Shown here in pieces: positions 34,232-44,599 of a DNA stretch of 64,000 bases (within the stretch, counting starts at the first letter, position 1; the number at the start of each line of letters is the position of its first letter). Position numbers and translations under genes: made by a program. The notes under the pieces were generated by a model. That model searched no databases and was not told where the DNA came from. It saw only the letters and a list, made by a program, of their open reading frames with translations. The stretch is taken from assembly GCA_029551925.1 (NCBI GenBank), contig JAKPEO010000007.1, forward strand, positions 14,672 to 78,671, read 5' to 3'. Source of the stretch: a bacterium (GTDB taxonomy: Bacteria > JAGOBX01).

Positions 34232-36637
34232 GTGAGAGATGGGGTAAAAAAAGGAAAAACAATAAAAAAATACGCCGACCTATTTTTGATAAGTTTAATA
34301 ATCCTTTCTGTTTTTTTTGCAGATTATTCTTTTGCTAATTTTGATAATTATAGAGAAACATCTAAACGCCAAGCTGCTGAAAGTAGATTTCAAACATTCC
34401 TATTTGATTTGCAGTTTAATGAACCGTCAAAATTATTAGTTGTTGCAAATTCATTGTGTGGGAAATATTATTTTAATGAAGATATTGCAAAAAAAATATA
34501 TTTTATAAAAGCAATGCTGTTGAAAAAACTAAATCGAACAGATGAAATGTTGGAAGCGTTGAATGACGCTGTAAAATATCAAGATGTTTTTACAGATTAT
34601 GCTTTATTCGAATTAGCGAATTATTATTTTTCTAAAAAAAATTATGATGAAAGTTATAGATATGCTTTGAAATTATTAGATGCAAATGCGGATTCATTAT
34701 TAATACCCGATGCTTTGATTTTATGTGCGCGCATACAAAATATAAAAAAGAATTTAAAAAATTCCGATAGTTTTTTAGATTTATTGCCGCGCAAATTAAA
34801 TTTGCCGAAACTTACATTTAATGCAGCGGAAATTTATTTTTCAAATGGCAGTTATAAAAAATCTCTTAATTATTATAAAGAAACATTAATTTTGAATCAC
34901 AACAACGCATATAAAAATCAAGCGACAAATAAGATAGTAGAAATATTTACAAAAGATTTAGCGAATTTGAATTTTAGAGAAAAATTAGAAAACATTATTG
35001 AATTGACAAGAGAAACATATATAGGCAATAAAGAAGCGCTGCAATTATTAAATACGCTTCCAAATTGCGCTGAAAAATACTATTATTCCGGCGTAGCGGA
35101 ATTTAATAATAATAATTTTGACCAAGCGGCTAAAAATTTTAAAGTAGTAATGGATAATTATAGAAATTCAAAATATTGGCCGCGCGCAATTTATTACAGA
35201 TACGCGTCTGGTTTGAATTTAGGTTTTGACGCAATTTCAGAGCGCGGGCTCAAAGAATTTATCCGCGAGTTTCCGTATGACGATGTGACAGACAATGCTT
35301 ATTATACATTAGCGGAATATTATTTAAAGAAAAATCGCAAAAGCGAGGCGCTTGAATTATTGAAAAAAATCAGGACTTCATATCCAAACAATGATTCGTA
35401 TTTTTCTGCATTATGGTTAGAAGCTGATATTTATCGAAAAAATAAAGAATACACAAAATCAATAGATGTATTGTCGTTATTAATAAAAATGCTTTCAGAG
35501 CAATTAAGCGACAGAGACGAATTAGTAAAGGCGTATTATTGGCGCGGTAAAAATTACGAAGCGTCTGGAATGCTGTCTAATGCTGCTCGCGATTTTAACG
35601 AAGTGATTATTCGTCATCCGATGAGTTTTTACGCTTATCGTTCAGCCACGAAATTAAAGATGATTTACGCTAAATTAACAGATGCTTTAAATCGCGAAAG
35701 TTTTAGAAATTATGCTAATTACAATAAAGAAGACGGCGAAATAATAAGAATGATAGAGCGAATATTAAAAGGCAATAGAGAGCAAGAAAACAATAGATTT
35801 TCGCAATTTAATGAATTTCGTGAATTTGATTTTCGCGATGTAGAAACCGAACAATTTCCTAATGATAAATACAAAAATAGTTTTTATAAATTTTATGTGC
35901 TGCGGATGTTGAGATTATACGATGAAGCGATAAGGGAATTAGAATTTGTAATGCAAGTAAAAGAAAACAATCCGAAATACATATATACCTTAGCGAATAT
36001 TTATACAGAAGCGGATAATATTCGCAAAGCGATAGAAGTAGTAGAGCAGATGATAAATAAATTCGGCGAAAAGTTCAGTTTAACTTCAATGCCTCGCAGA
36101 TTAAAAACAATATTATATCCGCAATTTTATTCTGATATTGTGACATTCAATTCAGCGCGTAATGATGTAGATCCTTATTTAGTGTTTTCAATAATTCGTG
36201 AAGAAAGCAGATTTCGGACATTTGCAGTTTCGCGAGCAGGCGCTCAAGGATTAATGCAAATTATGCCAGCAACCGGCCGGTGGATAGCAAATAAAATGGG
36301 TATACCGTATTATCGTCACGCGGATTTAAATATTCCGCATATAAATGTAAAGATGGGCGCTTGGTATTTTTCGTATTTGACAAAACGCAATAAAAATAAT
36401 TTAATATTAAGTTTAGCTGCGTATAATGGCGGGCAAGCGAATGTTGATAAATGGCTGAAAGAAATTAATGTTGACGATATTGACGAATTTGTCGAAAAGA
36501 TTCCTTTCAGAGAAACGCGAAATTATGTAAAAAAAGTTATGACGAGTTATAATATTTACAAACAAATTTATGATAACGGCTATAATATAGAATTAACATC
36601 AATAGAAACAGCATTTTCAAACGAGCGATTAAAATAA
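34232..36637 (+). CDS. Soluble lytic murein transglycosylase with long TPR region
   Basis: The product is 801 residues with a GTG start. A membrane segment or signal peptide lies at about 15-35 (cleavage near YSFA). Roughly 18 helical TPR-like repeats fill 40-620, like the superhelical U/L domains of Slt70. The C-terminal SLT domain has the catalytic Glu658 in REESRF, GAQGLMQIMPATG and the closing AAYNGGQ. It cleaves the MurNAc-GlcNAc bond of peptidoglycan, forming 1,6-anhydro ends. It follows the TPR-SPOR and ruvA genes but has its own promoter. Confidence 0.93.
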   Translation: MRDGVKKGKTIKKYADLFLISLIILSVFFADYSFANFDNYRETSKRQAAESRFQTFLFDLQFNEPSKLLVVANSLCGKYYFNEDIAKKIYFIKAMLLKKLNRTDEMLEALNDAVKYQDVFTDYALFELANYYFSKKNYDESYRYALKLLDANADSLLIPDALILCARIQNIKKNLKNSDSFLDLLPRKLNLPKLTFNAAEIYFSNGSYKKSLNYYKETLILNHNNAYKNQATNKIVEIFTKDLANLNFREKLENIIELTRETYIGNKEALQLLNTLPNCAEKYYYSGVAEFNNNNFDQAAKNFKVVMDNYRNSKYWPRAIYYRYASGLNLGFDAISERGLKEFIREFPYDDVTDNAYYTLAEYYLKKNRKSEALELLKKIRTSYPNNDSYFSALWLEADIYRKNKEYTKSIDVLSLLIKMLSEQLSDRDELVKAYYWRGKNYEASGMLSNAARDFNEVIIRHPMSFYAYRSATKLKMIYAKLTDALNRESFRNYANYNKEDGEIIRMIERILKGNREQENNRFSQFNEFREFDFRDVETEQFPNDKYKNSFYKFYVLRMLRLYDEAIRELEFVMQVKENNPKYIYTLANIYTEADNIRKAIEVVEQMINKFGEKFSLTSMPRRLKTILYPQFYSDIVTFNSARNDVDPYLVFSIIREESRFRTFAVSRAGAQGLMQIMPATGRWIANKMGIPYYRHADLNIPHINVKMGAWYFSYLTKRNKNNLILSLAAYNGGQANVDKWLKEINVDDIDEFVEKIPFRETRNYVKKVMTSYNIYKQIYDNGYNIELTSIETAFSNERLK

Positions 36638-36643
36638 ATTTTT

Positions 36644-37054
36644 ATGACGAAAATTAATAATAAAAAATGCTATATTACTTACTGCTGCAAAGATAAAAAA
36701 ACAGACAGCGGATTATTAGCGGCGATAGACAGATATTTATCAGACCGTATAAAATATGTTTATAATTTAGCCAAACAAGATAATGCTGAATTTTTTATAT
36801 TATCTGGAAAATTTGGACTGATTAGCGCTTATGAAAAAATAGAATATTATGATAAATTATTAGGGCTCGATGAAATCCAAAAAATATCTGAAAAAATCGC
36901 AGAGCAATTAAAATTAGCGGAAGCGCAGAATGTTATTTTTTTTCATTTTGACATAAAAAAAGATCCTAATATCCAGCGTTATTATGATGCTCTTAAATTA
37001 GCTTGTCAAAAAGCTGAAATTAATTTTATAAGCAAAGAGATAGATATTGAATAA
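36644..37054 (+). CDS. DUF6884-like protein
   Basis: This 136-residue soluble protein has TYCCKDKKTDSGLLAAIDRYLSD near the start and FILSGKFGLISAYEKIEYYD in the middle, a pattern of the DUF6884 family related to YaaA-type proteins. The SGKFGL segment is the family signature. The biochemical role is unknown. It starts six bases after the transglycosylase stop and overlaps the next gene by eight bases. Confidence 0.7.
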   Translation: MTKINNKKCYITYCCKDKKTDSGLLAAIDRYLSDRIKYVYNLAKQDNAEFFILSGKFGLISAYEKIEYYDKLLGLDEIQKISEKIAEQLKLAEAQNVIFFHFDIKKDPNIQRYYDALKLACQKAEINFISKEIDIE

Positions 37055-38609
37055 AATAAAAGTAGTTTATTTAATTTTATTTTGCGCGATAATTATCTAT
37101 TATGGTTTTGCTTTGAATAATCATATCGGTTTGTCCGGCGACGATGCGGGATATATCATCTGGGCGAAATCAATATTACAAGGCGGCGGATTAGATTATA
37201 TAAACGAGCCGCAGCCGCGTAACAGCGGTTATAAATTATATGTTTTACCGATATTAATAGCGCCGATCGTCTATTTTACAGATAATTTATTTTTCATTAA
37301 ATTTATACCTTTAATTTTTTCAGCGCTGGCTGTATTAGTTTTTTTATATTTCGCTTGTGAATATTTAAACGATAGAAAATTGATCGTATTTAGCGTTTTG
37401 TTATTTATATATAACGGGTTATTTTTCGATTATTCTAATCAAATAATGGCTGAAAATATCTTTATATTTTTTAGTTTGATTTCTGTTATTTTCGCTGAAA
37501 AATATTTGGAAAGTGATAAATTGTTAAATCGCTATTTTTTTCTGACTGCGATATTTTCGGTTTTGGCATATCTTACTCGGACAGCAGGTGCGGCATTGAT
37601 TATCGCCATTATATTTTATTTTTTTATAAAATTTGAGATAAAAAAAACTTTGTGTCTTATAATCGCTTTTATTGTTTTATTAGCGCTGATATATTATCCG
37701 GACTTGCGGAAAAAAAATCAATCTGAAACATATATTAATATTATCAAGATGAAGAGCCAGTATTCGCCTGAAAGCGGCGCGCGTTCCGCTGCTGATATTT
37801 TAAAAGATTCGGCGCGTAAAACAGCAGTTTATTCGCTGCGGCTGATACCAGATACTTTTTTTTATCCGTATTTCAAAAATATCAAGCCGTCATTTCACAA
37901 AAAAAAATTTGCAATACAAGCATTAACTGGCGCTATTTTATCAGGCATTATATTAATTGGTTTTTTATCAAAAACGCAAATTTATAAAATAATGCAATTG
38001 CGAAAAAATATTATTGCAAATATAAATTTATTTGATGTTTATGTTTTTATTACTATTCTGATGCTTTTGGTGTGGCAGATTTATAGTTCGCGGTATTTAT
38101 TGCCTATTTTGCAATTTCTAATAATCTATTTTGTTTTAGGATTAGATAAAATTACAAATAATAATATTCGATATTTTAAAATAATCATTTCGCTATTAAT
38201 AATTTTGGGATTTTGCGGGCAGATGTATCTGATTTATAATAATCGCAATTTTAAATTGCCAAAGGAATGGGCTGATTATTATGCGGCGCTTGATTATATA
38301 ATGCAAACAGAGAACGGTGGCGATTTAAAAAATATCAATGTTACTTGTCGCAAACCATTATCTTATCATTTAAAATCCGGTTATAAAATAAAAACAATCG
38401 GCTATCCGCTGACAAAAGATTTAAACGCGATAGATGATTTTATGATGAAAAATAATATAAATTATATAGTGCGCGATAATTTTGCTATTAGCGGGCCGCA
38501 TACCGCTGAGATTTATTTAGATAATTATTTAGAACATTATTCGGAAAGATTAAAATTGGTATTTGCTTCAGATGATAATAATACAAGATTGTATAAGTTA
38601 GTCAGATAA
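37047..38609 (+). CDS. GT39-like membrane glycosyltransferase
   Basis: A 520-residue polytopic protein with about eleven membrane segments. The first periplasmic loop has LSGDDAGYIIWAKSIL, where the Asp pair corresponds to the catalytic Asp of GT-C transferases such as ArnT and PMT. A soluble C-terminal part of about 110 residues follows the last helix. It probably moves a sugar from a polyprenyl-phosphate donor to lipid or protein outside the membrane. The start is a TTG within the end of the previous gene. The 238-base gap after it holds no clear gene, only a short open stretch reading FYKILETQYYPKPKKPKNKN near 38690-38750. Confidence 0.83.
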   Translation: MNKIKVVYLILFCAIIIYYGFALNNHIGLSGDDAGYIIWAKSILQGGGLDYINEPQPRNSGYKLYVLPILIAPIVYFTDNLFFIKFIPLIFSALAVLVFLYFACEYLNDRKLIVFSVLLFIYNGLFFDYSNQIMAENIFIFFSLISVIFAEKYLESDKLLNRYFFLTAIFSVLAYLTRTAGAALIIAIIFYFFIKFEIKKTLCLIIAFIVLLALIYYPDLRKKNQSETYINIIKMKSQYSPESGARSAADILKDSARKTAVYSLRLIPDTFFYPYFKNIKPSFHKKKFAIQALTGAILSGIILIGFLSKTQIYKIMQLRKNIIANINLFDVYVFITILMLLVWQIYSSRYLLPILQFLIIYFVLGLDKITNNNIRYFKIIISLLIILGFCGQMYLIYNNRNFKLPKEWADYYAALDYIMQTENGGDLKNINVTCRKPLSYHLKSGYKIKTIGYPLTKDLNAIDDFMMKNNINYIVRDNFAISGPHTAEIYLDNYLEHYSERLKLVFASDDNNTRLYKLVR

Positions 38610-38847
38610 TTTTATAACAAGAGTATCTGCTGCTGGTCAAATATACAAGGAGGAAAATTTATCCAAATCGCATAATCTCTGAACAAAGAGTTTTATAAAA
38701 TACTGGAAACACAATATTATCCAAAACCAAAGAAACCGAAAAATAAAAATGCGTTAGATAATTTGATGATTTATTTTTTTTACAAAATTTTTATTTTTTC
38801 AGACTAATACTAAATAGAAATAAAAACGAATAGAAATTTTTTATTAT

Positions 38848-39732
38848 TTAGATTCTTAAAAGTTTATAAGTATACGCTAAAAATTCTGGCTGATAGGATT
38901 TTTTCGCTTGACGCAGTCCTTCTATGCCCATATCTTGTTCGCGATTAATATATTCGCATTTATCTTCTAAATATTTTGCTGTTTCCCAATTAATCAATTG
39001 TCCGCAGCCCTTTAATTCATTATCGAATTTTTCATAATGCACTGTATAAGTATTGTCATTTTGTCTGCTGAATAGTGAAAATGCAATTATATTGTTATCT
39101 AATTTTATTAATAATCCATCGACATTCAACTTATTATAATTTTTAAAAATTTCAGCAAGCGCTGATTTTTCGTGATTAAAGCCCCATTCTTCGCAATTTT
39201 TTTGCGCGCACCATTTTTCCGCTAATTCAAAACACATATCAGCATCGTCTTTGGTCATTTTTAAAATTTGATAATTCGGATAATTCCTTAAAAATTGCGA
39301 AACCAAATTTTTTTTCTTTTGCAGTTTTTTTCCGCGCAGTTCAACTAATTTTTTTGTTATATAAATATAATCGGCATTATTTTCATCAAGTTCGATCTTA
39401 AAATATTTTTCAATTTCTGTTTTATTTTTTTCAACAAAATCAATATCAACTAACGCAAAATTTCCGGATTTCCCATCATTTTTAAAGTTGTCAGACAAAC
39501 GCAGTATCAAATCAAATGATACGCAGCAAGAACACGGCATTAAAATCAAATCGTCAGCAGCATTATAAATAACCGGTGTATTATCAAAAAATAGCCACTG
39601 CGTATTAAACACATTGCGCCAACTAAAAATATTCACAAAATTAAAATCGCATAATATTCTATTGCATTTTATCAAATATTGTTCAAGAATATTTTTATCT
39701 TGTAATTCTACTTTTTTTAGTTTTTCTATCAT
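38848..39732 (-). CDS. DUF2156-family protein (LPG synthase C-terminal-like)
   Basis: A 294-residue soluble protein made of two GNAT-like halves. LRGKKLQKKKNLVSQFLRNYP and the final INREQDMGIEGLRQAKKSYQP are signature stretches of DUF2156, related to the catalytic domain of phosphatidylglycerol lysyltransferase. No membrane part is present, so it is not a full lysyl-PG synthase. Aminoacyl transfer is possible, but unproven. The next leftward gene upstream, eight bases away, is another GNAT protein. Confidence 0.85.
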   Translation of the reverse strand: MIEKLKKVELQDKNILEQYLIKCNRILCDFNFVNIFSWRNVFNTQWLFFDNTPVIYNAADDLILMPCSCCVSFDLILRLSDNFKNDGKSGNFALVDIDFVEKNKTEIEKYFKIELDENNADYIYITKKLVELRGKKLQKKKNLVSQFLRNYPNYQILKMTKDDADMCFELAEKWCAQKNCEEWGFNHEKSALAEIFKNYNKLNVDGLLIKLDNNIIAFSLFSRQNDNTYTVHYEKFDNELKGCGQLINWETAKYLEDKCEYINREQDMGIEGLRQAKKSYQPEFLAYTYKLLRI

Positions 39733-39739
39733 AATTATC

Positions 39740-40168
39740 TCACTTGATTTTTGTAATATTTAATTTTAACGGTGTATAATCTTTCATAATTTCAAAGCCG
39801 AATTGATAATAAAATTCTGCAGCGTTCGGCTCGGCTATCAGCGAAATCCAATTTATATTTTTGCTTCTTAAATGATTAATTAGTAATTCTATAATCTTTT
39901 TGCCTATTCCTTTTCCTCTGTATTTTTCCAATACTCCGACATCTTGAATATACGCATCGCTCGCGCCGTCAGATAAACATCTGCCGATGCCTATTAATTT
40001 ATTATTATTATCAAAGGCTGCGGCGAAACAAAAGGAATTTTGCACTATTGCTTGTAATATATCTAAATTAAACGGCTCGCTGTCAGCCCACCAATTCAGC
40101 GCTCGATAAAATTCATATAATTCAGTTAAATTCACATTGTGTGTCAGAACAACTTTATATTCAACCAT
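39740..40168 (-). CDS. GNAT-family N-acetyltransferase
   Basis: At 142 residues, a single GNAT domain. The acetyl-CoA-binding motif A reads VGVLEKYRGKGIGKKIIELLINHL (about 80-103, with the RGKGIG loop). IGIGRCLSDGASDAYIQDVGV precedes it. It transfers an acetyl group from acetyl-CoA to an amine; the substrate is unknown. Confidence 0.88.
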   Translation of the reverse strand: MVEYKVVLTHNVNLTELYEFYRALNWWADSEPFNLDILQAIVQNSFCFAAAFDNNNKLIGIGRCLSDGASDAYIQDVGVLEKYRGKGIGKKIIELLINHLRSKNINWISLIAEPNAAEFYYQFGFEIMKDYTPLKLNITKIK

Positions 40169-40185
40169 TTAGTTTTTTTTTATGA

Positions 40186-40935
40186 TTAGCGTCTATCGTT
40201 TAATTTTGATAATAATCTTAAAATTTCAATATACAGCCAAATCAATGTTACTAATAATCCGAACGAACAATACCATTCCATATATTTAGGCGAACGATTT
40301 TCTACACTGCGATATATTACTTCAAAATCAATTAAAAGATTCAACGCCGCAACTACAACAACTACTACGCTGAATATTATTCCTAATAACGAAGAAGAAT
40401 AAACCAAAGGAACAGATATTTTAAAAAAACTTAATATCATCGCGACAAAATAGAATAATGCTATTGCGCCCGTTGCTGCGGCTACGCCAATAACAAATTT
40501 TTGCGTGACTTTTATTATGCCGGTTTTATATATTAAAAGCATTAAAAACAATACGCCGAATGTCAATACTACAGCCTGCATAACAATTCCGGGATAACGC
40601 AATTCAAAAAATGCCGATACTACGCCAATCAATAGCCCTTCGCATACAGCATACAGAGGCGCGGTATAAGATGAAATATTCGGTTTAAATATTGTAATCA
40701 GCGCAAATACAAATGCGCCGATTGCTCCGCCAATCATAAAAAGCATTAGATTCGCAGTAGCGCCTGAAAATACTCGCTGCCAAGTTGCAGCCGCGCAAAT
40801 AATAACCAATGCTAATAAAATTAAGGTCTTATTGATTGTCCCTTGAAAAGACATAATTTCAGCGCCGTAATTCTGCCAGACATTGCTTTTTTCAATTCGC
40901 GAAAATACTGGATTTGAATTATTAAATAATCCCAT
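40186..40935 (-). CDS. Bax inhibitor-1/YccA family membrane protein
   Basis: The 249-residue product has seven membrane segments from about residue 33 to 245. An N-terminal stretch with NPVF and then MSFQGTINKTLILLALVIICAAATW matches the bacterial YccA-like Bax1-I subfamily. Homologues are pH-sensitive calcium leak channels or interact with membrane proteases. The gene is single, without an obvious functional partner. Confidence 0.85.
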   Translation of the reverse strand: MGLFNNSNPVFSRIEKSNVWQNYGAEIMSFQGTINKTLILLALVIICAAATWQRVFSGATANLMLFMIGGAIGAFVFALITIFKPNISSYTAPLYAVCEGLLIGVVSAFFELRYPGIVMQAVVLTFGVLFLMLLIYKTGIIKVTQKFVIGVAAATGAIALFYFVAMILSFFKISVPLVYSSSLLGIIFSVVVVVVAALNLLIDFEVIYRSVENRSPKYMEWYCSFGLLVTLIWLYIEILRLLSKLNDRR

Positions 40936-40962
40936 AAAAATATCACTCCTAAATTTATTTAT

Positions 40963-43527
40963 TTATTTATTTTGTTGGTCATTTATTATGGTTTCTATAA
41001 CTGCTACACTTACAGGTTTTAATAGCCATCTATTAAAATATTTATCTATTGCTTGCTGCTCAAACTCATCTGTTTCAGAAGTGCCTGTCATTGCTATTAT
41101 ATTATTTTTATAATTCATAGTTTCTCGTAAAACTTTCGCTAATTCAAAACCCGACATCCCGCCAGCCATATGTATATCAGTAAATATCAAATCAACATCA
41201 GTCGTAGTTTTAAGCGCTTCAAGCAATTGTTCTCCGCAAGGAAATATAGTAAATTCAACAATATCTTTAAATTTATCAAAAATATTTTTTAGTAATCTGC
41301 GGGTGATATTATCATCTTCGCTAATAAAAATTTTTATTTTTTTTTGCTGCGCAGTAGCAGGTTTTGTATCTTTAATTAATTTGCATTCCACCCCAAATTC
41401 TTTTGCTTTTTCAATATAAATCGTTTTTAATTGTTTTATATAAGATTTTAACATTTCTATTTTTTCAGATAATTTAGCGGAATAATCTGGCTGCTTGACT
41501 ATCTCTTTAATAGCGTCTAATTCTAATTCCATTGATATTTCATTTACTGATTTTAAATTTATAAAACCAGAGATACCTTTTAACGAATGCGCTTCCATTT
41601 TAAAATTAGCAAAGTCGCAGCTGTCATAATATTTTTTTAGATTGACAAATCGTTCATCTACGGTCTCTAAAAATTCGCCGACTATTTTGAATATTTCAAC
41701 ATCTTCGAGCCACATAGCATTTTCGAGTTCTTTTAATACATCATCTTTTTCAAAATATTTTTTTTCTGAATCTTTTGATAATTCTTGAGGCACGGCTGTT
41801 TTTGCTGCTGGTTCATTTAATTCGGTTTTTTCAGTTGGCTCTGTTTTTATTTCTTTTGTCTTTTGTTCTATTGCCGGCGTGGATTTATCCGTCTTTTCAA
41901 ATTTTAATTTACCTGCATTTTTTAATACTTCTAATTTATCTAATAAATCCTGCAATTTAAAAGGCTTTCGAATGTATTCGTCAAACCCGAACATTAAAAC
42001 TTCATCGCGCGTGCAGTTTTTAGCAGTCACAGCGATAACAACTAAATTTTTTAATTTTTCTGTTTCTCTTATTTTTTTTATCGCTTCAATACCGTCCATT
42101 TCAGGCATCATCAAATCCATAAAAATCACAAAAAAATCTTGGCGCTTGTCTAATAATCTCAATGCTTCTTTGCCGTTTTCCGCTTTAATCACATTAAACC
42201 CAATTTTTTTGCATAATACTTCTATTAATTTTAAAATCTGCGGATTATCGTCAACAGCTAAAATATTTTTTTTGTCAAATATCTTATTATCGCTCGGTAT
42301 CGAAGCGGCAGCGCTTCCATTCATTTCAGTAGAAAATATAGTTGATTTGAATACTTCAAGCGCTGTATCTTCATAGTTTATCGAAGTATTTGTATTTTTA
42401 AATAATGTCGGTATTTTAATAGTAAATGTCGTGCCAACATCAACTTTGCTCTTTACAAATAGATTGCCGCGCATTAATTTTACAAGTTGCAGAGTAATAG
42501 CAAGTCCTAATCCAGTACCTTCAATTTTTTTAGATGTTTCAGTTACTTGTTCAAACGGCTGAAATATTGCAGTTATTTTATCTTCTGGTATTCCTATGCC
42601 GGTATCAGTAATTTCAATCTGCCAGACAACATTTTTATAATCAAAATTAAAAGACATTGTTATAGAGCCAGTAGGAGTAAATTTTATTGCATTGCCTATT
42701 ATATTAATCAATATTTGCAAAATACGCTGAATATCCGCTTCAATAAATTCTGGCATTGTCCGCTGGATATAAATTGTAAATTCAACATTTTTGTCTTTAC
42801 ATCTAAAAGCGAACATATTAAAAATTCTATTTGCTAAATCTTTTACTGAAAAATATTCTTTGGATAATTTTAATTTGCTGTCGGACATTTTAGAAAAATC
42901 TAAAATGTCATTTATCAGCAGCGCTAATCTTTTTCCTTCATTATAAATAAAATTGAGTTTTTCATTTAGTTCGGGAGTGTTTTCAGTTTCGGCTATTAAT
43001 AATTCAGTAAAGCCCAAAATAGAATTTAATGGAGTGCGCAATTCGTGAGACATTGCCGCTAAAAATTCTGATTTTTTGCGGTTTTTTTCTTCAGCTTCAT
43101 CGCGCTCTTTAATTAATTTTTCTGTTTCTTTACCTATGCTATTTTCAAGAATTTTTATGTAATTAATATGTTCAGTTAATTCTTTTACATATTCTGTAAT
43201 ATCCCAAAAACTGAATATAATAATTTTTTTATTTTCAAAGTTTTCGATTTTAAAACTAATTTCTAAATATAATTCTATTTCCGTTGATTTGTATGAAAAA
43301 GTATTTTTATGTATTTCATTTAGTAGCCGCAATTTTGAAGTAACAAAATTTTTAAAACTGCGGTCTGTAATCAAAGTAAAAATATTCAAAGCATTTATAT
43401 TGATGTTATTAGGATTTTCTTCTGGAAAAAATAATTTTAGAAAAGGTTCATTTGCTTTAATTAAATTGCCGTTAAGCATTACGCCGCACATTGCTGTTAG
43501 TTTACAATTTATATAATCATCAATCAT
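40963..43527 (-). CDS. Soluble hybrid histidine kinase (PAS-like, HisKA, HATPase, REC, Hpt, REC)
   Basis: An 854-residue protein with no membrane segment. Order: PAS-like sensor (about 5-115), HisKA with phospho-His161 (AAMSHELRTPLNSILGF), HATPase (N box NIIGNAIKF, G boxes DTGIGIP and GTGLGL), receiver with phospho-Asp471 (FMDLMMPEMDG), Hpt with His647 (EAHSLKGISG), and a second receiver with Asp784 (FTDIHMAGG). All phospho-sites are intact, so a complete His-Asp-His-Asp relay is possible inside one chain. The cytoplasmic placement implies an internal signal. The gene is leftward and eight bases from the upstream oxidoreductase gene. Confidence 0.95.
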   Translation of the reverse strand: MIDDYINCKLTAMCGVMLNGNLIKANEPFLKLFFPEENPNNININALNIFTLITDRSFKNFVTSKLRLLNEIHKNTFSYKSTEIELYLEISFKIENFENKKIIIFSFWDITEYVKELTEHINYIKILENSIGKETEKLIKERDEAEEKNRKKSEFLAAMSHELRTPLNSILGFTELLIAETENTPELNEKLNFIYNEGKRLALLINDILDFSKMSDSKLKLSKEYFSVKDLANRIFNMFAFRCKDKNVEFTIYIQRTMPEFIEADIQRILQILINIIGNAIKFTPTGSITMSFNFDYKNVVWQIEITDTGIGIPEDKITAIFQPFEQVTETSKKIEGTGLGLAITLQLVKLMRGNLFVKSKVDVGTTFTIKIPTLFKNTNTSINYEDTALEVFKSTIFSTEMNGSAAASIPSDNKIFDKKNILAVDDNPQILKLIEVLCKKIGFNVIKAENGKEALRLLDKRQDFFVIFMDLMMPEMDGIEAIKKIRETEKLKNLVVIAVTAKNCTRDEVLMFGFDEYIRKPFKLQDLLDKLEVLKNAGKLKFEKTDKSTPAIEQKTKEIKTEPTEKTELNEPAAKTAVPQELSKDSEKKYFEKDDVLKELENAMWLEDVEIFKIVGEFLETVDERFVNLKKYYDSCDFANFKMEAHSLKGISGFINLKSVNEISMELELDAIKEIVKQPDYSAKLSEKIEMLKSYIKQLKTIYIEKAKEFGVECKLIKDTKPATAQQKKIKIFISEDDNITRRLLKNIFDKFKDIVEFTIFPCGEQLLEALKTTTDVDLIFTDIHMAGGMSGFELAKVLRETMNYKNNIIAMTGTSETDEFEQQAIDKYFNRWLLKPVSVAVIETIINDQQNK

Positions 43528-43534
43528 AATTTTT

Positions 43535-44599
43535 CTACAATCCCAATCTGCAATGTTTAGGTTTAAAATGTAAATATACTTCTTTTCCAGTTTCTACTGA
43601 TTCGTAAATAGCGTTTATTAATTCTAATGATTTTCTGCCTTCTATTCCGTCAACAGGAATTTTTGTGTTATTAATAATACAATCAACTACATTTTTCAAA
43701 TATTGATAATGTCCGAAACCGTAGACATTCGGCGGATTTTCAGCGTATTCTTTCAATATTTTTTCTGTTTTTTCTTTTGGTTCATTTTTTATTAACCAAG
43801 TTTTCATTTTATTAACTGCAAAACCGGCAATTTCAATTGTGCCGTTTTCTGCTAATACGCTAATCGAACCCTCTAAATCAATAGGTCTCGCGCAAGTTGT
43901 AGCTTCGATTATTCCTAATGCGCCGTTATTAAATTTTAGCACTACGCCAGCAGTGTCTTCAACTTCTATATTATTCAGACAAGTTGCAGTTTTAGCGATT
44001 ACGCTTTCTATCGGACCTATTAGCCATTGCAATAAATCAATATGGTGGCTCGCTTGATTTGTTAATACTCCGCCGTCGTATTTCCAAGTGCCGCGCCATT
44101 CATCGCTTTTATAATAATCATTTGTCCGGCACCAGCGCACGCGCACTGTCGCAAGCGCTATTTTTCCTAATATTCCAGAATCTATTGCTTCTTTTAATTT
44201 TTGAACTGGTAAATTATATCTGTTCTGTTTGACTACAAATAATTTTAAATTATTTTCATAACAAGCGTTGATTAAAGCGTCCGCTTCTTCTAATCGCAGC
44301 GCCATCGGTTTTTCTATAACTAAATGTTTTTTATATTTTTTTGCTATGTCTATTCCTTGCGCAGCGTGCATACCGCTCGGCGTTAAAATATTTACTACTT
44401 CAATTTCAGGATGAGCGGTCAGCATATCGTCATAATTAGTATAATATTTCACATTATATTTTTTTCCGACTTTTTCAGCGCGCTCTGGAATAATATCGCA
44501 GACCGCTACAATATTCGCGTTTTCTAAATTAGTTAATACTTCTAAATGCCGAGTAGATATTCTGCCGCAGCCAATTAAGCCAAATAATACTTTTTTCAT
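43535..44599 (-). CDS. Gfo/Idh/MocA-family sugar oxidoreductase
   Basis: At 354 residues, the Rossmann motif is LIGCGRISTRHLEVL, and VIEKPMAL holds the Glu-Lys-Pro of the catalytic region at about 95-101. KYDGGVLTNQASHHIDLLQWLIG resembles UDP-N-acetyl-glucosaminuronate 3-dehydrogenase-like members, but this protein differs clearly from the WlbA-like one at 6071. It oxidises or reduces a sugar or nucleotide sugar with NAD(P). A four-base overlap joins it to the secreted protein gene upstream. Confidence 0.87.
   Translation of the reverse strand: MKKVLFGLIGCGRISTRHLEVLTNLENANIVAVCDIIPERAEKVGKKYNVKYYTNYDDMLTAHPEIEVVNILTPSGMHAAQGIDIAKKYKKHLVIEKPMALRLEEADALINACYENNLKLFVVKQNRYNLPVQKLKEAIDSGILGKIALATVRVRWCRTNDYYKSDEWRGTWKYDGGVLTNQASHHIDLLQWLIGPIESVIAKTATCLNNIEVEDTAGVVLKFNNGALGIIEATTCARPIDLEGSISVLAENGTIEIAGFAVNKMKTWLIKNEPKEKTEKILKEYAENPPNVYGFGHYQYLKNVVDCIINNTKIPVDGIEGRKSLELINAIYESVETGKEVYLHFKPKHCRLGL

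Noticed and set aside
38610-38847. Gene remnant with FYKILETQYYPKPKKPKNKN
   Set aside because: There is no start codon with a ribosome site, there are stops upstream and no family is recognised; mentioned only as a short open stretch.
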